Assembly (NCBI GenBank): GCA_051955985.1 | Contig: JBQCGD010000036.1 | Location: 5,441 to 69,440, forward strand | Direction of reading: 5' to 3' | DNA length: 64,000 nt | DNA from: DATKPA01 sp051955985 | GTDB taxonomy: Bacteria; Planctomycetota; Phycisphaerae; WQYP01 | Shown here: positions 42,731-52,370 of the stretch, one piece after another | Layout: each line of letters begins with the position of its first letter | Numbering within the stretch: the stretch's first letter is position 1 | Program-made: the position numbers and the translations under genes | The notes under the pieces: generated by a model | The model's input: only the letters and a program-made list of their open reading frames with translations | What the model was told of the DNA's origin: nothing | Databases searched by the model: none

Positions 42731-44467
42731 TTACCCTTCCAAGCCCCCCTTGTACTTCTTCGCCGGCTTGTTCGGATCTTCCGGCGTCTCGCCGCCCGTG
42801 TCGGTGCCCGCGCCCCACTGGGCACGCTTCAGCGACAACCCGATCTTCCGATCGTCGATGTCCACCCGAAGAATCTTCACCTCCACCTCGTCGCCGATCT
42901 TCACCACGTCCGTCGGGTTCTCCACCTTGTCGTCCGAAAGCTCGGACACGTGCAGCAACCCTTCCAGGCCCGGCTCCAGCTCGACAAACACGCCGAAGTT
43001 CGTGATCTTCGTCACCTTGCCACGCACAATCATGCCCGGCTGGTAGTTCGTCGGAATCGCATGCAGCCACGGATCTTCCGTCATCTGCTTCAACCCGAGA
43101 GCCACCCGATTCTTCTCCTGGTCCACGCTCAGAACGACGCACTGAATCTCGTCGCCCTTCTTCAAAAGCTCGCTCGGGTGAGCAACCTTCTTCGTCCAGC
43201 TCAAATCGCTCACGTGCAGCAAGCCGTCGATCCCCTCTTCGATCTCGACAAACGCGCCGTAGTTCGTCAGGTTCCGAACCTTGCCCGTGATCACCGTGCC
43301 CGGCGGATACTTCTCGGCCAGCAGCGTCCACGGATTCGCTTCCGTCTGCTTCATGCCCAAAGAAATTTCCTGCTTCGTCTTGTTCACATCCAGCACCACC
43401 ACTTCGATCTCTTCCCCAACCGAGACCATTTCCGAAGGATGATTGATGCGCTTCGTCCAGCTCATCTCGCTGATGTGCACCAAACCTTCCACGCCCTCCT
43501 CCAGCTTCACAAACGCACCGTACGACATGATGTTCGTCACGGTCCCCTTCACGCGGGTGCCCACCGGATACTTCTCCTCGGCATGCTCCCACGGCGAAGC
43601 CTGCTTCTGCTTCAACCCCAGCGCAATCTTCTCTTTTTCCTTGTCCACATTCAGCACCATCACCTCGATCTCCTGATCGAGCTTCACCATGTCGCTCGGG
43701 TGGTTGATCCGACCCCAGCTCATGTCCGTGATGTGCAAGAGGCCGTCAACTCCGCCCAAATCGACAAACGCCCCGAAGTCGGCAATGTTCTTGACCGTCC
43801 CCTTGCGCGTCTGCCCAATCGTGATCTCGTTGAACAGCTTCTGCTTCGCCTCGCCACGCTGCTTCTCGAGAAGCTTACGGCGGCTGATGACGATGTTGCG
43901 GCGTTCGAGGTCGATCTTGAGGATCTCGGCGTCGATGGTGCGCCCAATGTACTCCCCAATATCCGCCGGCCGGCGAATATCCACCTGCGACGCCGGCAGG
44001 AACACCGGCACGCCAATGTCCACCAGCAACCCACCCTTGATCTTCCGCGTAACCTTGCCGGCAACCGGATCCCCTTCCTTCTTCGAATTGATGATGTTGT
44101 TCCAACCGGTAATCCGGTCAGCCTTCCGCTTGGAGATAATGACGAGCCCATTGTCCGACTCGACCTGCTCCAGCAGCACCGTCACTTCATCCCCCACCTC
44201 CACATCCGCCTGCTCTTCCGGATCCCACTCGCGCTGCAGCGACAGGACGCCTTCCGACTTCAAGCCGATTTCAACGACGACATCATCCCCATGAATATTG
44301 ACGATCTTCCCCTTCAGAATCGTCCCATTGGCAAACGACTGCCCGGTCGAATCGAGCAGCGCCCCGATTTCGTTGGAGTTAAACTGATCTTTGTATTCCG
44401 TTTCGATAGCGCCCAGGGACTGCGCTTCATCCATCCCCAACTCGCGCAACAACGCAAAATTAACCAT
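42731..44467 (-). CDS. rpsA: 30S ribosomal protein S1
   Basis: RNA-binding ribosomal protein needed for initiation on most mRNAs. The 578-residue product has six S1 OB-fold repeats. The first two are diverged (ILKGKIVNIHGDDVVVEIG; VAGKVTRKIKGGLLVDIG) and bind the ribosome. Repeats 3-6 are canonical, each with a GAFV or GVFV core, for example VKNIADFGAFVDLGGVDGLLH and VTNIMSYGAFVKLEEGVEGLV. The C-terminal tail ends KKYKGGLEG. ATG 44467 is chosen over the frame's earlier in-frame start at 44515. A TTGCCG-N18-TACAAT promoter lies about 240 bases upstream, giving a long leader that could serve autoregulation. Confidence 0.95.
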   Translation of the reverse strand: MVNFALLRELGMDEAQSLGAIETEYKDQFNSNEIGALLDSTGQSFANGTILKGKIVNIHGDDVVVEIGLKSEGVLSLQREWDPEEQADVEVGDEVTVLLEQVESDNGLVIISKRKADRITGWNNIINSKKEGDPVAGKVTRKIKGGLLVDIGVPVFLPASQVDIRRPADIGEYIGRTIDAEILKIDLERRNIVISRRKLLEKQRGEAKQKLFNEITIGQTRKGTVKNIADFGAFVDLGGVDGLLHITDMSWGRINHPSDMVKLDQEIEVMVLNVDKEKEKIALGLKQKQASPWEHAEEKYPVGTRVKGTVTNIMSYGAFVKLEEGVEGLVHISEMSWTKRINHPSEMVSVGEEIEVVVLDVNKTKQEISLGMKQTEANPWTLLAEKYPPGTVITGKVRNLTNYGAFVEIEEGIDGLLHVSDLSWTKKVAHPSELLKKGDEIQCVVLSVDQEKNRVALGLKQMTEDPWLHAIPTNYQPGMIVRGKVTKITNFGVFVELEPGLEGLLHVSELSDDKVENPTDVVKIGDEVEVKILRVDIDDRKIGLSLKRAQWGAGTDTGGETPEDPNKPAKKYKGGLEG

Positions 44468-44702
44468 GAACCAAAAAACCTTTCCGTCGGAAAAAACCGC
44501 CCGCTCACCGCTCACATATAGCCCCGGGCTTGCCCGAGGTCATGCCGCAAACAGAACCATCTCACCGACTCACACGACAACCTTTCCCGCCAGGCCCGGA
44601 CCTCCCGAACCCGACCAAATCCACCGGCGTCATCGCAGAACCGGCGCCGCAACAGGCGAACACCCCCAAAGGGCATTTCGGTAACCTACAGCGGAAGGGA
44701 AA

Positions 44703-44732
44703 ATTGTAGCAGAAACGCCTCTCCCACGGCAA
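44703..44732 (-). promoter_or_regulatory. candidate rpsA promoter
   Basis: Minus-strand TTGCCG (44732-44727), 18-base spacer, TACAAT (44708-44703). The implied leader to ATG 44467 is about 230 bases. The remaining 160 bases toward the surface-protein gene hold a possible + strand TATATA box near 44770 and no gene. Confidence 0.5.
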
Positions 44733-44892
44733 CAAACACGAATTTTTTGGCCAACCCCCCACTCTTGTGATATATACCCCTGTACGTGGGGTTTAGAATG
44801 GAGAAGGATCCGTCCGCGCGGAGAAGTCGTCCAACGCGGTTTTGCCTCGCCAACCCCAACACACAATTCGTCCGCATTGGAGTCCGCCCCCT

Positions 44893-47800
44893 ATGTCAAA
44901 GTACCTCTGCCCCTCCTCCGCCGCATTGTTCCTAATCCTCGCAACCACCTCTTCTCTCCACGCCGCCACCGACGGCTGGCTCCAGGGCCACACCGGACTT
45001 TGGACCGAACCAACCAACTGGACGCTCGGCGCTCCCCCACTTTCGACCGACGACGTTGAATTCCTCGGCGACGGCACGACCGCGACCTACACCGTCGACT
45101 CACCGACCGGCGTACAATTGAATTCGATCTACATCAATTCGCCGAAAGCCGCCGTTTACCTCAATTCCCCTCATATCCCTCTCATCGATGTCGAGGCTGG
45201 GTATGTCGCCATCCATGGCGGACTTTCTAATACGACTCTCATGGGATTTTCCCGATATACCACCGTCGTCGGCAACATCACCAATTCATACATCTCCAAT
45301 GTGACCCTCTCAGGTCTCCTCCGAATCCTCAGCGCCCCTGTCACCGGCACCCTCACCTTCAACAACGGTGAACTGCACCTCGGCAACCTTCTTTCCGGCA
45401 ACGTCTCCGATGTCGCTGGCACAGTCGCTGGAAATGGCTCCATCCAGGGAACAGGCACAATCGTCTTCGACGGCCCCACCATTGGCCAAACCATCTCCTC
45501 CTATGGCTTTTCAACCATCCCGGCCGACATCACGCTCACCAACGGTTACGGTGACATGCAGCTCGGCAACGTGACGAATTCCGGCTCCATCATCGTGACC
45601 CCAGGTCATTACCTGATCGCTAACAGTGGCTTCGTCAACAACGGAACCCTGTCGCTGAATCAGGGAACGCTCCTTCTCAATGGCTGGAACACCGCCAACT
45701 CCCTCGGAAACGTTACAAACTCGGGTGGACGCGTCGTCGACAATGGCGCCCTTACCGTCCCCGGAGGAACTTTTGATATCGACGCCACCTTCGGCGCACC
45801 CCTCACGCTCACCGGCAATGTCGACGCTTCCCACATCACCGCCTCCGGTGGCTCCACCCTCACACTCGCTCCCATCATCAATACGTACAGCGGATCTCCC
45901 GCTCCCCAGCTCAATGTCACTTTCACCGCACCAAACATCACCTTCTCAGAAGACGTCTATGTCGTCCCCTCTTCCCTTCAGGGCGCTGCCAGGTTTCAGG
46001 GCGATCTCACCCTCGACAATCACACAATGACCCTCGGCTTTGGTGCCAATGTGAAGGTCGCCGGCGCCATCCTCGGCACCGGCAATATCGTCTTCAACGG
46101 CTACCCTTCCGGCGGCACCTCGCTTGTCTCTGTGATCTCCACAACCGCTTCCTCACTGACAATCGGAAGTGGCGTCACCATCGGCACAAACCCCGCCACG
46201 CCCACACTCACTGCCCAGATCGGACTCCCTAACACCGGCCTCCTCAATCAGGGAACCATCACCAGCGCCGCCGGAACCTTGTCCATCTACGGGAATTACT
46301 GGCAAAATCAGGGCCTTCTCTCCATTACCGGCGGCGTGCTGCAACTCTACGGACCTGTCCGCACCAGCGACTTGGGAAACATCTCCCACACCGGCGGTCT
46401 CCTCAGGTTTTCTGGTCTCTTTGAAAATGCCAACTCCACCTTCACCCTCACTCCTGCCGCCGGTGACTGGGTTGCTTCCAACGCGACTATCCACGGTGGA
46501 ACCATCGTGAGCGCCGGCGGCTCCATCAATCTCAACAGCGGCCTGGCGCCACCTTCGATGCCGTCGCCCTCCAGGGCGATTTCTCCGCCGCCGGACTTCA
46601 GTCCTTCTCCTTCACAAACGGCCTCACTCTCTCAAACGCAACTCTCCGTATCGCCTCCGCTCTCGCCGGTGTCGGCGACAACACCATCAGCGGAAACGGA
46701 ACCATCCTTCTCGCCCAAAGCACCTGGTCCGCCTCCTTCCTCTATTCCCCAGTCATTTCCAGCAACGGCACACTCACACTCGGCCCCGGCATTACCGTAC
46801 GCTCACAAATCAACTCCTCAAGCTTCGGCCTCTCCTACTCCCCAATCAACCTCGTCAATCAAGGATCCATCACCGCAGGCGGAACCGGCAACGCAATCGC
46901 TCTCTTCGGCAACATCACCAACCAGGGAACCATCGCTGTCACCGGCGGCGCAAACCTCACAATCGGAACGCTCCTCAATTCCGGGCAGGTCACCGCCGAC
47001 GCTACCGCCGTCACCCTCACCGGCCCCATCACAAACACCGGCAACATCTCCCTCGGAAATTCCACCCTCCTCCTCAGCTACTACGACCCCAACCAAACCC
47101 TCGGCAATTTCTCCCACACCGGCCCAACCGCCTTCGCAGGAAATATCTCCAACGTCCCCGCGCCCATCGATCTCGCCAATACCATCTTCGGCCCAGCGAC
47201 CATCAACACCGGCACAACCTTCAACAACGTCACCCTCACCTCTTCGAACGGCCCCATCCTCGTCCCTGCCCTGATGACTCTCAACGGCACTCTCGCCGCC
47301 AACACCACCATCCCCGCCGGCTCCAAACTCTCCAGCACCCTCCTCTCCCTTCAGAACGCCAACGTTTCCCTCCAGTCTTCCTCCTCTCTCCCCGCTATCC
47401 TCTCCGCAACCGAAATCGCCGGTACCGGAACCATCCGACTGGACGGAAACCCCATCTTCGGCGTACAAAACATGCTCTCCTCCAACCAAAACCTCACTAT
47501 TGACTCCGGCGTAAGCGTTAGAACCGGAAACGCCGGCGGGATTCTTTACGCCTACTCCCAAACTATCAACTACGGCCTCATCTCGGTCGAAACACCCGGC
47601 GCCGCGATCGCCTATGCCGGTTCCCCTAACCCTGTATTGAACAACAAAGGCCTCATCTCTATCACTGCCGGCGCCATGTTCCTGCCAGCCAACACACAAA
47701 ACTCCGGCACCATCTCCCTCGCCTCCAACGGAACCCTCGTCATCCCCTCCTTCAACTCCATCAGCGGAACTTTTTCTCGCACCGGCGGAACCGTCGCCTA

Positions 47801-49133
47801 CACGGGCAATCTCACCGGAACCGGCAATACCATCGATCTCAACAACCCCTTCTGGGGCCCAATCTCCCTCGATCGCTCCAACGTCTCCAACCTCACGCTC
47901 ACCTCCTCCGCGGGCCCCGTCGCCATTGTTTATACGAAGAACCCCAGCGGCGATTTCCGCCCGGACACGCTTCTGTCGAATGTAACCTTGGGAACGGACA
48001 TCGAAATTCAGCCCGGCGGAACTCTCGAGTTTGCCAACACCGTCACACTCAACAACAAGACTATCCACCTGAATGGTTCAAATCGCGCGAACGCAACCCT
48101 CATCCTCAACCTCGGAACGTTCTCCGGAAACGGAACCTTATCTTTCGATGGCGGTTCGCAATTTAATTCCATCACCAACGCCTACCAGATTCCCGCCGGC
48201 GTCACACTCCAGACCGGAACCGGCGGCGGAACCATCACCCAGGGATCAATGTTCACCCCATACTTCGCCGTTGACGGCACCATCTCCGCCCAGACCCCCG
48301 CGACCACAATCTCTCTTTCCCTTCCCACCAGCCCCCTGCTCATCCAACCCGATGGCGTCGTCCAGGCGATCAACGGCGGCAACATCGCCATCAGCGGACC
48401 AGCCGCAAATTCAGGCCTCCTGACCATCGACGCACCCGGTTCCATCACTTGCACCTCCACCTTCACAGAAAACGGCCCCGGCACGCTCGCCGGAAATGGC
48501 ACCTTGAACGCATCCAAAATCGCCGGAACCTGGAACATCCCGCTCTCCGTCCATATCACAGGCACCGGAATGAATTCCGTCGCTTCCCTCTCCTTCGCCA
48601 ACGCCGGCCAACTCGATATTGGTGCCGCCGATCTCCAAATCACCTCCTCAACCGGCGACCTCTCCGCCGTTTCCGCCCAAGTCGCTAGGGCATTCAACGG
48701 AGGATCTTGGGATGGTATCGGCGGGATCACCTCCTCTGCCTTGACCCCCCGCGAAGGCATCGCCGTCATGACTGGCGCCGACTACCGAGCCGCGACCCGA
48801 AAAAGCAGCCTCGACGGCGCACTCGTCCTCACCAACAACCTCCTCCTCAAAACCGCACTCCTCGGCGACGCCAACCTCGACAACCAGGTCGACCTCTCCG
48901 ACCTCTCCACCGTCCTCAACAACTTCGGCCAAGCCTCCCTCTCCTGGACCCACGGCAACTTCGACTACGCCCCCACCATCGACCTCACCGACCTCTCCGA
49001 CGTCCTCAACCACTTCGGCCAATCCCTCACCACCCCCACCCTCGCCCCCGACACCCCCACCCCAACCCCCGAACCAACCCCCCTCGCCCTCCTCACATTG
49101 GCCGCCCCGTTCCTCTACAAACGCCGTCGCTAA
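44893..49133 (+). pseudogene. large surface protein with dockerin and PEP-CTERM signal, split by a frameshift near 46547
   Basis: A signal peptide (AALFLILATTSSLHA) opens a protein of about 1412 residues if repaired. The body is a beta-helix-like solenoid of Asn/Gly/Thr-rich repeats (NSGTI, GTLL, LGNVTNSG). The frame starting at ATG 44893 reads well to INLNSG near 46540, after which it becomes Ser/Pro-rich noise ending at 47274. The repeat protein continues one frame back as GATFDAVALQGDF from about 46546 to 49133, without stops. A one-base deletion (or sequence error) explains this. The C-terminus holds two dockerin-like calcium loops (GDANLDNQVDLSDLSTVLNN; DYAPTIDLTDLSDVLNHFG) and a PEP-CTERM tail: PTPEPTP, a hydrophobic stretch, KRRR. 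Confidence 0.8.
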
Positions 49134-49297
49134 CCCCTCCGCACCCCGCCAAAAACCGCCCCAAAACGTACCCAAATCGCCCCCATTCGTACCAAACCCC
49201 CCCTCGAACCCGTCCACACCTCACCCCAAACCCGCCCAAAACCCTCCCGCACCCCTCCAATCCCCCCCCAAAACCCTCCCGCAGATCGCAAAACGAG

Positions 49298-49333
49298 GTG
49301 CGGGCCTGACACGAGGCCGCATCAGACCCGCAC
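49298..49333 (-). terminator. hairpin terminator after the lipoprotein gene at 49371
   Basis: Minus-strand 12-base stem GTGCGGGTCTGA/TCAGGCCCGCAC (one mismatch) enclosing a 12-base loop, followed by CTCGTTTTG. It lies about 38 bases after the lipoprotein stop. The surrounding 49134-49297 is very C-rich with repeated CCAAAAC-type words and no gene. Confidence 0.65.
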
Positions 49334-49370
49334 ACCGATTCGGGAGCACGTTTACCTATTTTCTCGCCCC

Positions 49371-49871
49371 TTACACCTTGGGCGGCGGCCAACGCCGCAA
49401 CGTGATCGTACCATAATCGTTCACCGAGGTGAACGACAAATACAACGCCCGCCCCTCCGCCTCCCCCTCAAACTTATACACCCCATCCGCAGTCGCCCCA
49501 AAGTCCTTCTCCCCCGTAAGTTCCACCTTCCCCCCCTGTCCCGGACTCATGAACAAAATAAACGTGAAATTCCGCGGTATCACGTTCGAATACACTTCCT
49601 GCATCTCCACCCGGAACCGCCGCCCCGCCGGATCCGTCGGCAAATTCTTCGACGTCGGCTCCTCCGTGATCACCGCCCGGCAAATCCCATTAAAATAATC
49701 GTGCCCGTTCGAATACCACTTCCCCTCCCACTTCCCCGCAATCGTATCCGCCGCATCCGCCACCACCGGCGGCGACTGCTCATGCCACGCCCGATCAAAC
49801 GACGATTGGCACGCCGGCAACAACGCAGCCAACATCAGCAGTGCCGAACACTTGGAGAACAAACGGGGCAT
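49371..49871 (-). CDS. predicted lipoprotein, unknown function
   Basis: A 166-residue lipoprotein: signal SALLMLAALLPAC with Cys21 as the likely acylated residue. The mature part begins with a disordered stretch and then a beta-rich domain (IAGKWEGKWYSNGHDYFNG; FTFILFMSPGQGGKVELTG; LYLSFTSVNDYGTITLRR) that looks like a small beta barrel. GGAGG lies 7 bases before ATG 49871. No family recognised. Confidence 0.72.
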   Translation of the reverse strand: MPRLFSKCSALLMLAALLPACQSSFDRAWHEQSPPVVADAADTIAGKWEGKWYSNGHDYFNGICRAVITEEPTSKNLPTDPAGRRFRVEMQEVYSNVIPRNFTFILFMSPGQGGKVELTGEKDFGATADGVYKFEGEAEGRALYLSFTSVNDYGTITLRRWPPPKV

Positions 49872-50028
49872 TCAATTTCCTCCGCGGAAGGGGGGGCTCG
49901 GTCCATCCAAACGCTTTCACAAAAGCATAACCGCTCGCAACAGCCAGCGACAGAAGCGTTAGTTGCGCGCCGCCCCACAAAACTTCCCAAAAGTGGACCA
50001 CCCCCGCCACCCCCGTCCTGCCGTCTCC

Positions 50029-50057
50029 CTGACAGCCTCCAAGACCGGGGGTAAGAT
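50029..50057 (+). promoter_or_regulatory. candidate lpdA promoter
   Basis: CTGACA (50029-50034), 17-base spacer, TAAGAT (50052-50057). The transcript would begin about 40 bases before the GTG start of the dihydrolipoamide dehydrogenase gene. Confidence 0.5.
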
Positions 50058-50104
50058 GATGAACTTCCACAGGACGCAATTATTTCAGACCCAAGGAGCA
50101 TTCG

Positions 50105-51517
50105 GTGGCTGATTCAGCTTTTGATGTAATCGTGATCGGGGCGGGACCTGGCGGCTACGTGTGCGCCATCCGCGCCGCCCAGCTTGGCCTCAAAGTCGCC
50201 TGCATCGACAAGGAATCCCGTTTCGGCGGCACCTGCCTCCGCATCGGCTGCATCCCCTCCAAGGCCCTCCTCGATGCCTCCGAAAAACTCTTCCTCGCCC
50301 AGCACCATTTCGCAGAAATGGGAATCCAGGTCGACAACCCCCGCGTCGACCTTAAAACCATGATGGGCCGCAAGGACAAAGTCGTCGAAACCCTCACGTC
50401 CGGCGTCTCCGCCCTCATGAAAAAGAACAAAATCGAAAAAGTCGTCGGCGCCGCCAAGTTCACCGGCACCCCCGGCAAAGTCACGGTCACCGGCCCCGAC
50501 GCGGGGGGGGGCACCCGCGAACTCACCGCCAAGCACATCATCATCGCCACCGGCAGCGCCCCCGCCGAACTCCCTTTCATGAAATTCGACGGCAAACACA
50601 TCATCTCCTCCGACCAGGCCCTCTCCCTCGACAAAGTCCCCACCAACATGGTCGTCATCGGCGGCGGCGCCATCGGCCTCGAAATGGGCTCCGTCTGGGC
50701 ACGCCTCGGCGCCAAGGTCACCATCCTCGAAATGCTCCCCTCCCTCGTCGCCGGCAGCGACGAGGAAATGGCCCGCGGCCTCGAAAAAGTCCTCAAAAAA
50801 CAGGGCCTCCACATCTACACCCAGGCCAAGGTCACCGGCACCAATAGCGACAACGGCGGACTCGCCGTCGCTTTCGAGTGGGAAGGAAAAAAGATGTCCG
50901 AACCCGCCGACGTCATCCTCGTCGCCGTCGGCCGCCGCCCCTACGCCGACAACCTCGGTCTCGACACCATCGGCGTCAAACTCGACAACCGCAAACGCAT
51001 CGAAGTCGATACCCATTACCGCACGAATGTCGCCGGGGTCTACGCCATCGGCGACGTCATCGCTGGCCCCATGCTCGCCCACAAAGCCGAAGATGAAGGC
51101 GTCGCCTGTGCCGAACTCATCGCCGGCAAGGCGGGTCACGTGAACTACAACGTCATCCCCGGCGTCGTCTACACGGCCCCCGAACTCGCCTGGGTCGGCA
51201 AAACCGAGGAACAGCTCAAAACCGAGGGAATTCCCTACAACGTGGGCAAGTTCAACTTCCGCGTCAACGGCCGCGCCCTGGCCATGGATGAAACCGACGG
51301 CTTCGCGAAAGTGATCGCCCACGCCCAGACCGATCGGATCCTCGGCGTCCACATCCTCGGCGCCCAGGCTTCCTCGATGATTGCCGAAGGGGCCGCCGTG
51401 ATGGAATTCGCCGGCAGCGCCGAAGACCTTGGCCGCACCTGCCACGCGCATCCCACGCTGCCCGAAGCGGTAAAGGAAGCCGCGCTCGCCGCCCTCAAAC
51501 GCGCCATCCATTCCTGA
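50105..51517 (+). CDS. lpdA: dihydrolipoamide dehydrogenase
   Basis: Flavoprotein E3 component of 2-oxoacid dehydrogenase or glycine cleavage complexes; reoxidises dihydrolipoyl groups with NAD+. The 470-residue protein has the FAD-binding VIGAGPGGYVCAIRAAQLG, the redox disulfide in GGTCLRIGCIPSK (about residues 41-53), the NAD-binding VVIGGGAIGLEMGSVW, and the C-terminal catalytic His-Glu in HAHPTLPEA. GTG 50105 has AAGGAG 6 bases upstream. No E1, E2 or glycine-cleavage gene is adjacent, so it likely serves complexes encoded elsewhere. Confidence 0.96.
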   Translation: MADSAFDVIVIGAGPGGYVCAIRAAQLGLKVACIDKESRFGGTCLRIGCIPSKALLDASEKLFLAQHHFAEMGIQVDNPRVDLKTMMGRKDKVVETLTSGVSALMKKNKIEKVVGAAKFTGTPGKVTVTGPDAGGGTRELTAKHIIIATGSAPAELPFMKFDGKHIISSDQALSLDKVPTNMVVIGGGAIGLEMGSVWARLGAKVTILEMLPSLVAGSDEEMARGLEKVLKKQGLHIYTQAKVTGTNSDNGGLAVAFEWEGKKMSEPADVILVAVGRRPYADNLGLDTIGVKLDNRKRIEVDTHYRTNVAGVYAIGDVIAGPMLAHKAEDEGVACAELIAGKAGHVNYNVIPGVVYTAPELAWVGKTEEQLKTEGIPYNVGKFNFRVNGRALAMDETDGFAKVIAHAQTDRILGVHILGAQASSMIAEGAAVMEFAGSAEDLGRTCHAHPTLPEAVKEAALAALKRAIHS

Positions 51518-51671
51518 AGCCTGCAGGGGCATCGGCCGGAGGTGTCGGCAAGCGGTCTGCAGTTCGATGCCAAGCTGAGCTGACGCAGCCGCTTTTTCGA
51601 ATTTTGGGCGCATGCTCCAGCCACGACGCGCGGTAAAATGGCGCGCGTGGGGAAAAATCACGAGGTGGCCC

Positions 51672-52145
51672 ATGGGGTTCTTCAACACCCTCCGCGAACG
51701 CCTGTCGGATGCCGTCCTGCATCGCCCGGTTGTCTGCCACGACCCTGTGCTGGGGGAACTCGAAGAGGTCGGGGGCGGACTGTGGCAAACCACCCAACCC
51801 GTCCTGCTCCGCGATGAACTCGAACCGGTCAGTGTCACCGTCGAGGGAGATCTCCTCCTGGATCACGTGGCCGGAAACTGGGGCCGCGAAGTCTTCCTGG
51901 AACTCCGACGACGCTATCTGATGCTTCAAGAGTCGATTGCGCCAATGCTTTGCAACGCCTCCATCCGCGTCAGTGCGCCGCACCTCTGGGACCATGCCGT
52001 TCTCGTCGGCATCGAAATCTGGCGCACCCCGGGCACCGGCGAACCGGCGATAGCGCTCGAATACCAGGTCAGCGACGAACCCGAATACGTCTACGTCGTC
52101 CGCGTCGAGGGCTGGAAAGCCGTCGACGTGACCATCACCGGCTGA
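51672..52145 (+). CDS. hypothetical protein
   Basis: A 157-residue soluble protein beginning MGFFNTLRERLSDAVLHRPV, with alternating beta strands in the second half (ASIRVSAPHLWDHAVLVGIEIW; PAIALEYQVSDEPEYVYVVRVE). AGGTGG lies 5 bases before ATG 51672. No signal, membrane segment or recognised motif. Its position 150 bases after lpdA does not suggest a function. Confidence 0.65.
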   Translation: MGFFNTLRERLSDAVLHRPVVCHDPVLGELEEVGGGLWQTTQPVLLRDELEPVSVTVEGDLLLDHVAGNWGREVFLELRRRYLMLQESIAPMLCNASIRVSAPHLWDHAVLVGIEIWRTPGTGEPAIALEYQVSDEPEYVYVVRVEGWKAVDVTITG

Positions 52146-52202
52146 AAAGGCGCATGCCCGTGCGCCAAAGTGCAGAAAATAGAACGGAATCGCAGAAAAA
52201 CA

Positions 52203-52230
52203 TTGCGTTCTCCCCATCGAGAGGTATAGT
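52203..52230 (+). promoter_or_regulatory. candidate promoter of a small RNA
   Basis: TTGCGT (52203-52208), 16-base spacer, TATAGT (52225-52230), in the gap after the gene at 51672. Only a short transcript ending at the terminator near 52370 would result. Confidence 0.5.
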
Positions 52231-52236
52231 CGCTCT

Positions 52237-52370
52237 CCCCTCTTCAAGGATGAAAGCAGTCAGCAAACGGAATTGCCTCCGGGTGGTCTTGTTACAAATG
52301 AGCGTCCCGTGGCGTGGGACGAATCGCCGGGCCGATGCTTCAGGCAGGAGTGTCGGCCCGGTTTATTTTT
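52237..52370 (+). ncRNA. candidate small RNA of about 130 nt with intrinsic terminator
   Basis: Between a good promoter and a classical terminator lies a short non-coding-looking stretch. It contains a hairpin CGTCCC/GGGACG (52303-52308 and 52316-52321) and ends in a perfect 9-base stem CCGGGCCGA/TCGGCCCGG (52327-52335 and 52353-52361) followed by TTTATTTTT. A 54-codon ORF starting at ATG 52250 runs across the terminator and is not convincing. The 3' end touches the convergent arginase-family gene. It is not recognisably 6S, 4.5S or another known RNA. Confidence 0.4.

Noticed and set aside
42255..43046. A + strand frame between the chemoreceptor and S1
   Set aside because: No ribosome site or conserved motif; it crosses the S1 terminator, the heptamer array and the antisense of S1.
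46540..46560. Programmed -1 frameshifting as the explanation of the split surface protein
   Set aside because: No X-XXY-YYZ slippery heptamer or obvious downstream pseudoknot at the switch point; a one-base deletion or error is simpler.
46818..48068. A Gly/Asp/Glu-rich minus-strand frame inside the surface-protein locus
   Set aside because: It is the complement of Asn/Thr-rich repeats and has low-complexity composition; the + strand has a signal peptide, dockerin and PEP-CTERM tail.
50114..51838. A 574-codon minus-strand frame across lpdA
   Set aside because: Antisense to a full-length dihydrolipoamide dehydrogenase; composition is Gly/Asp/Phe-rich shadow sequence.
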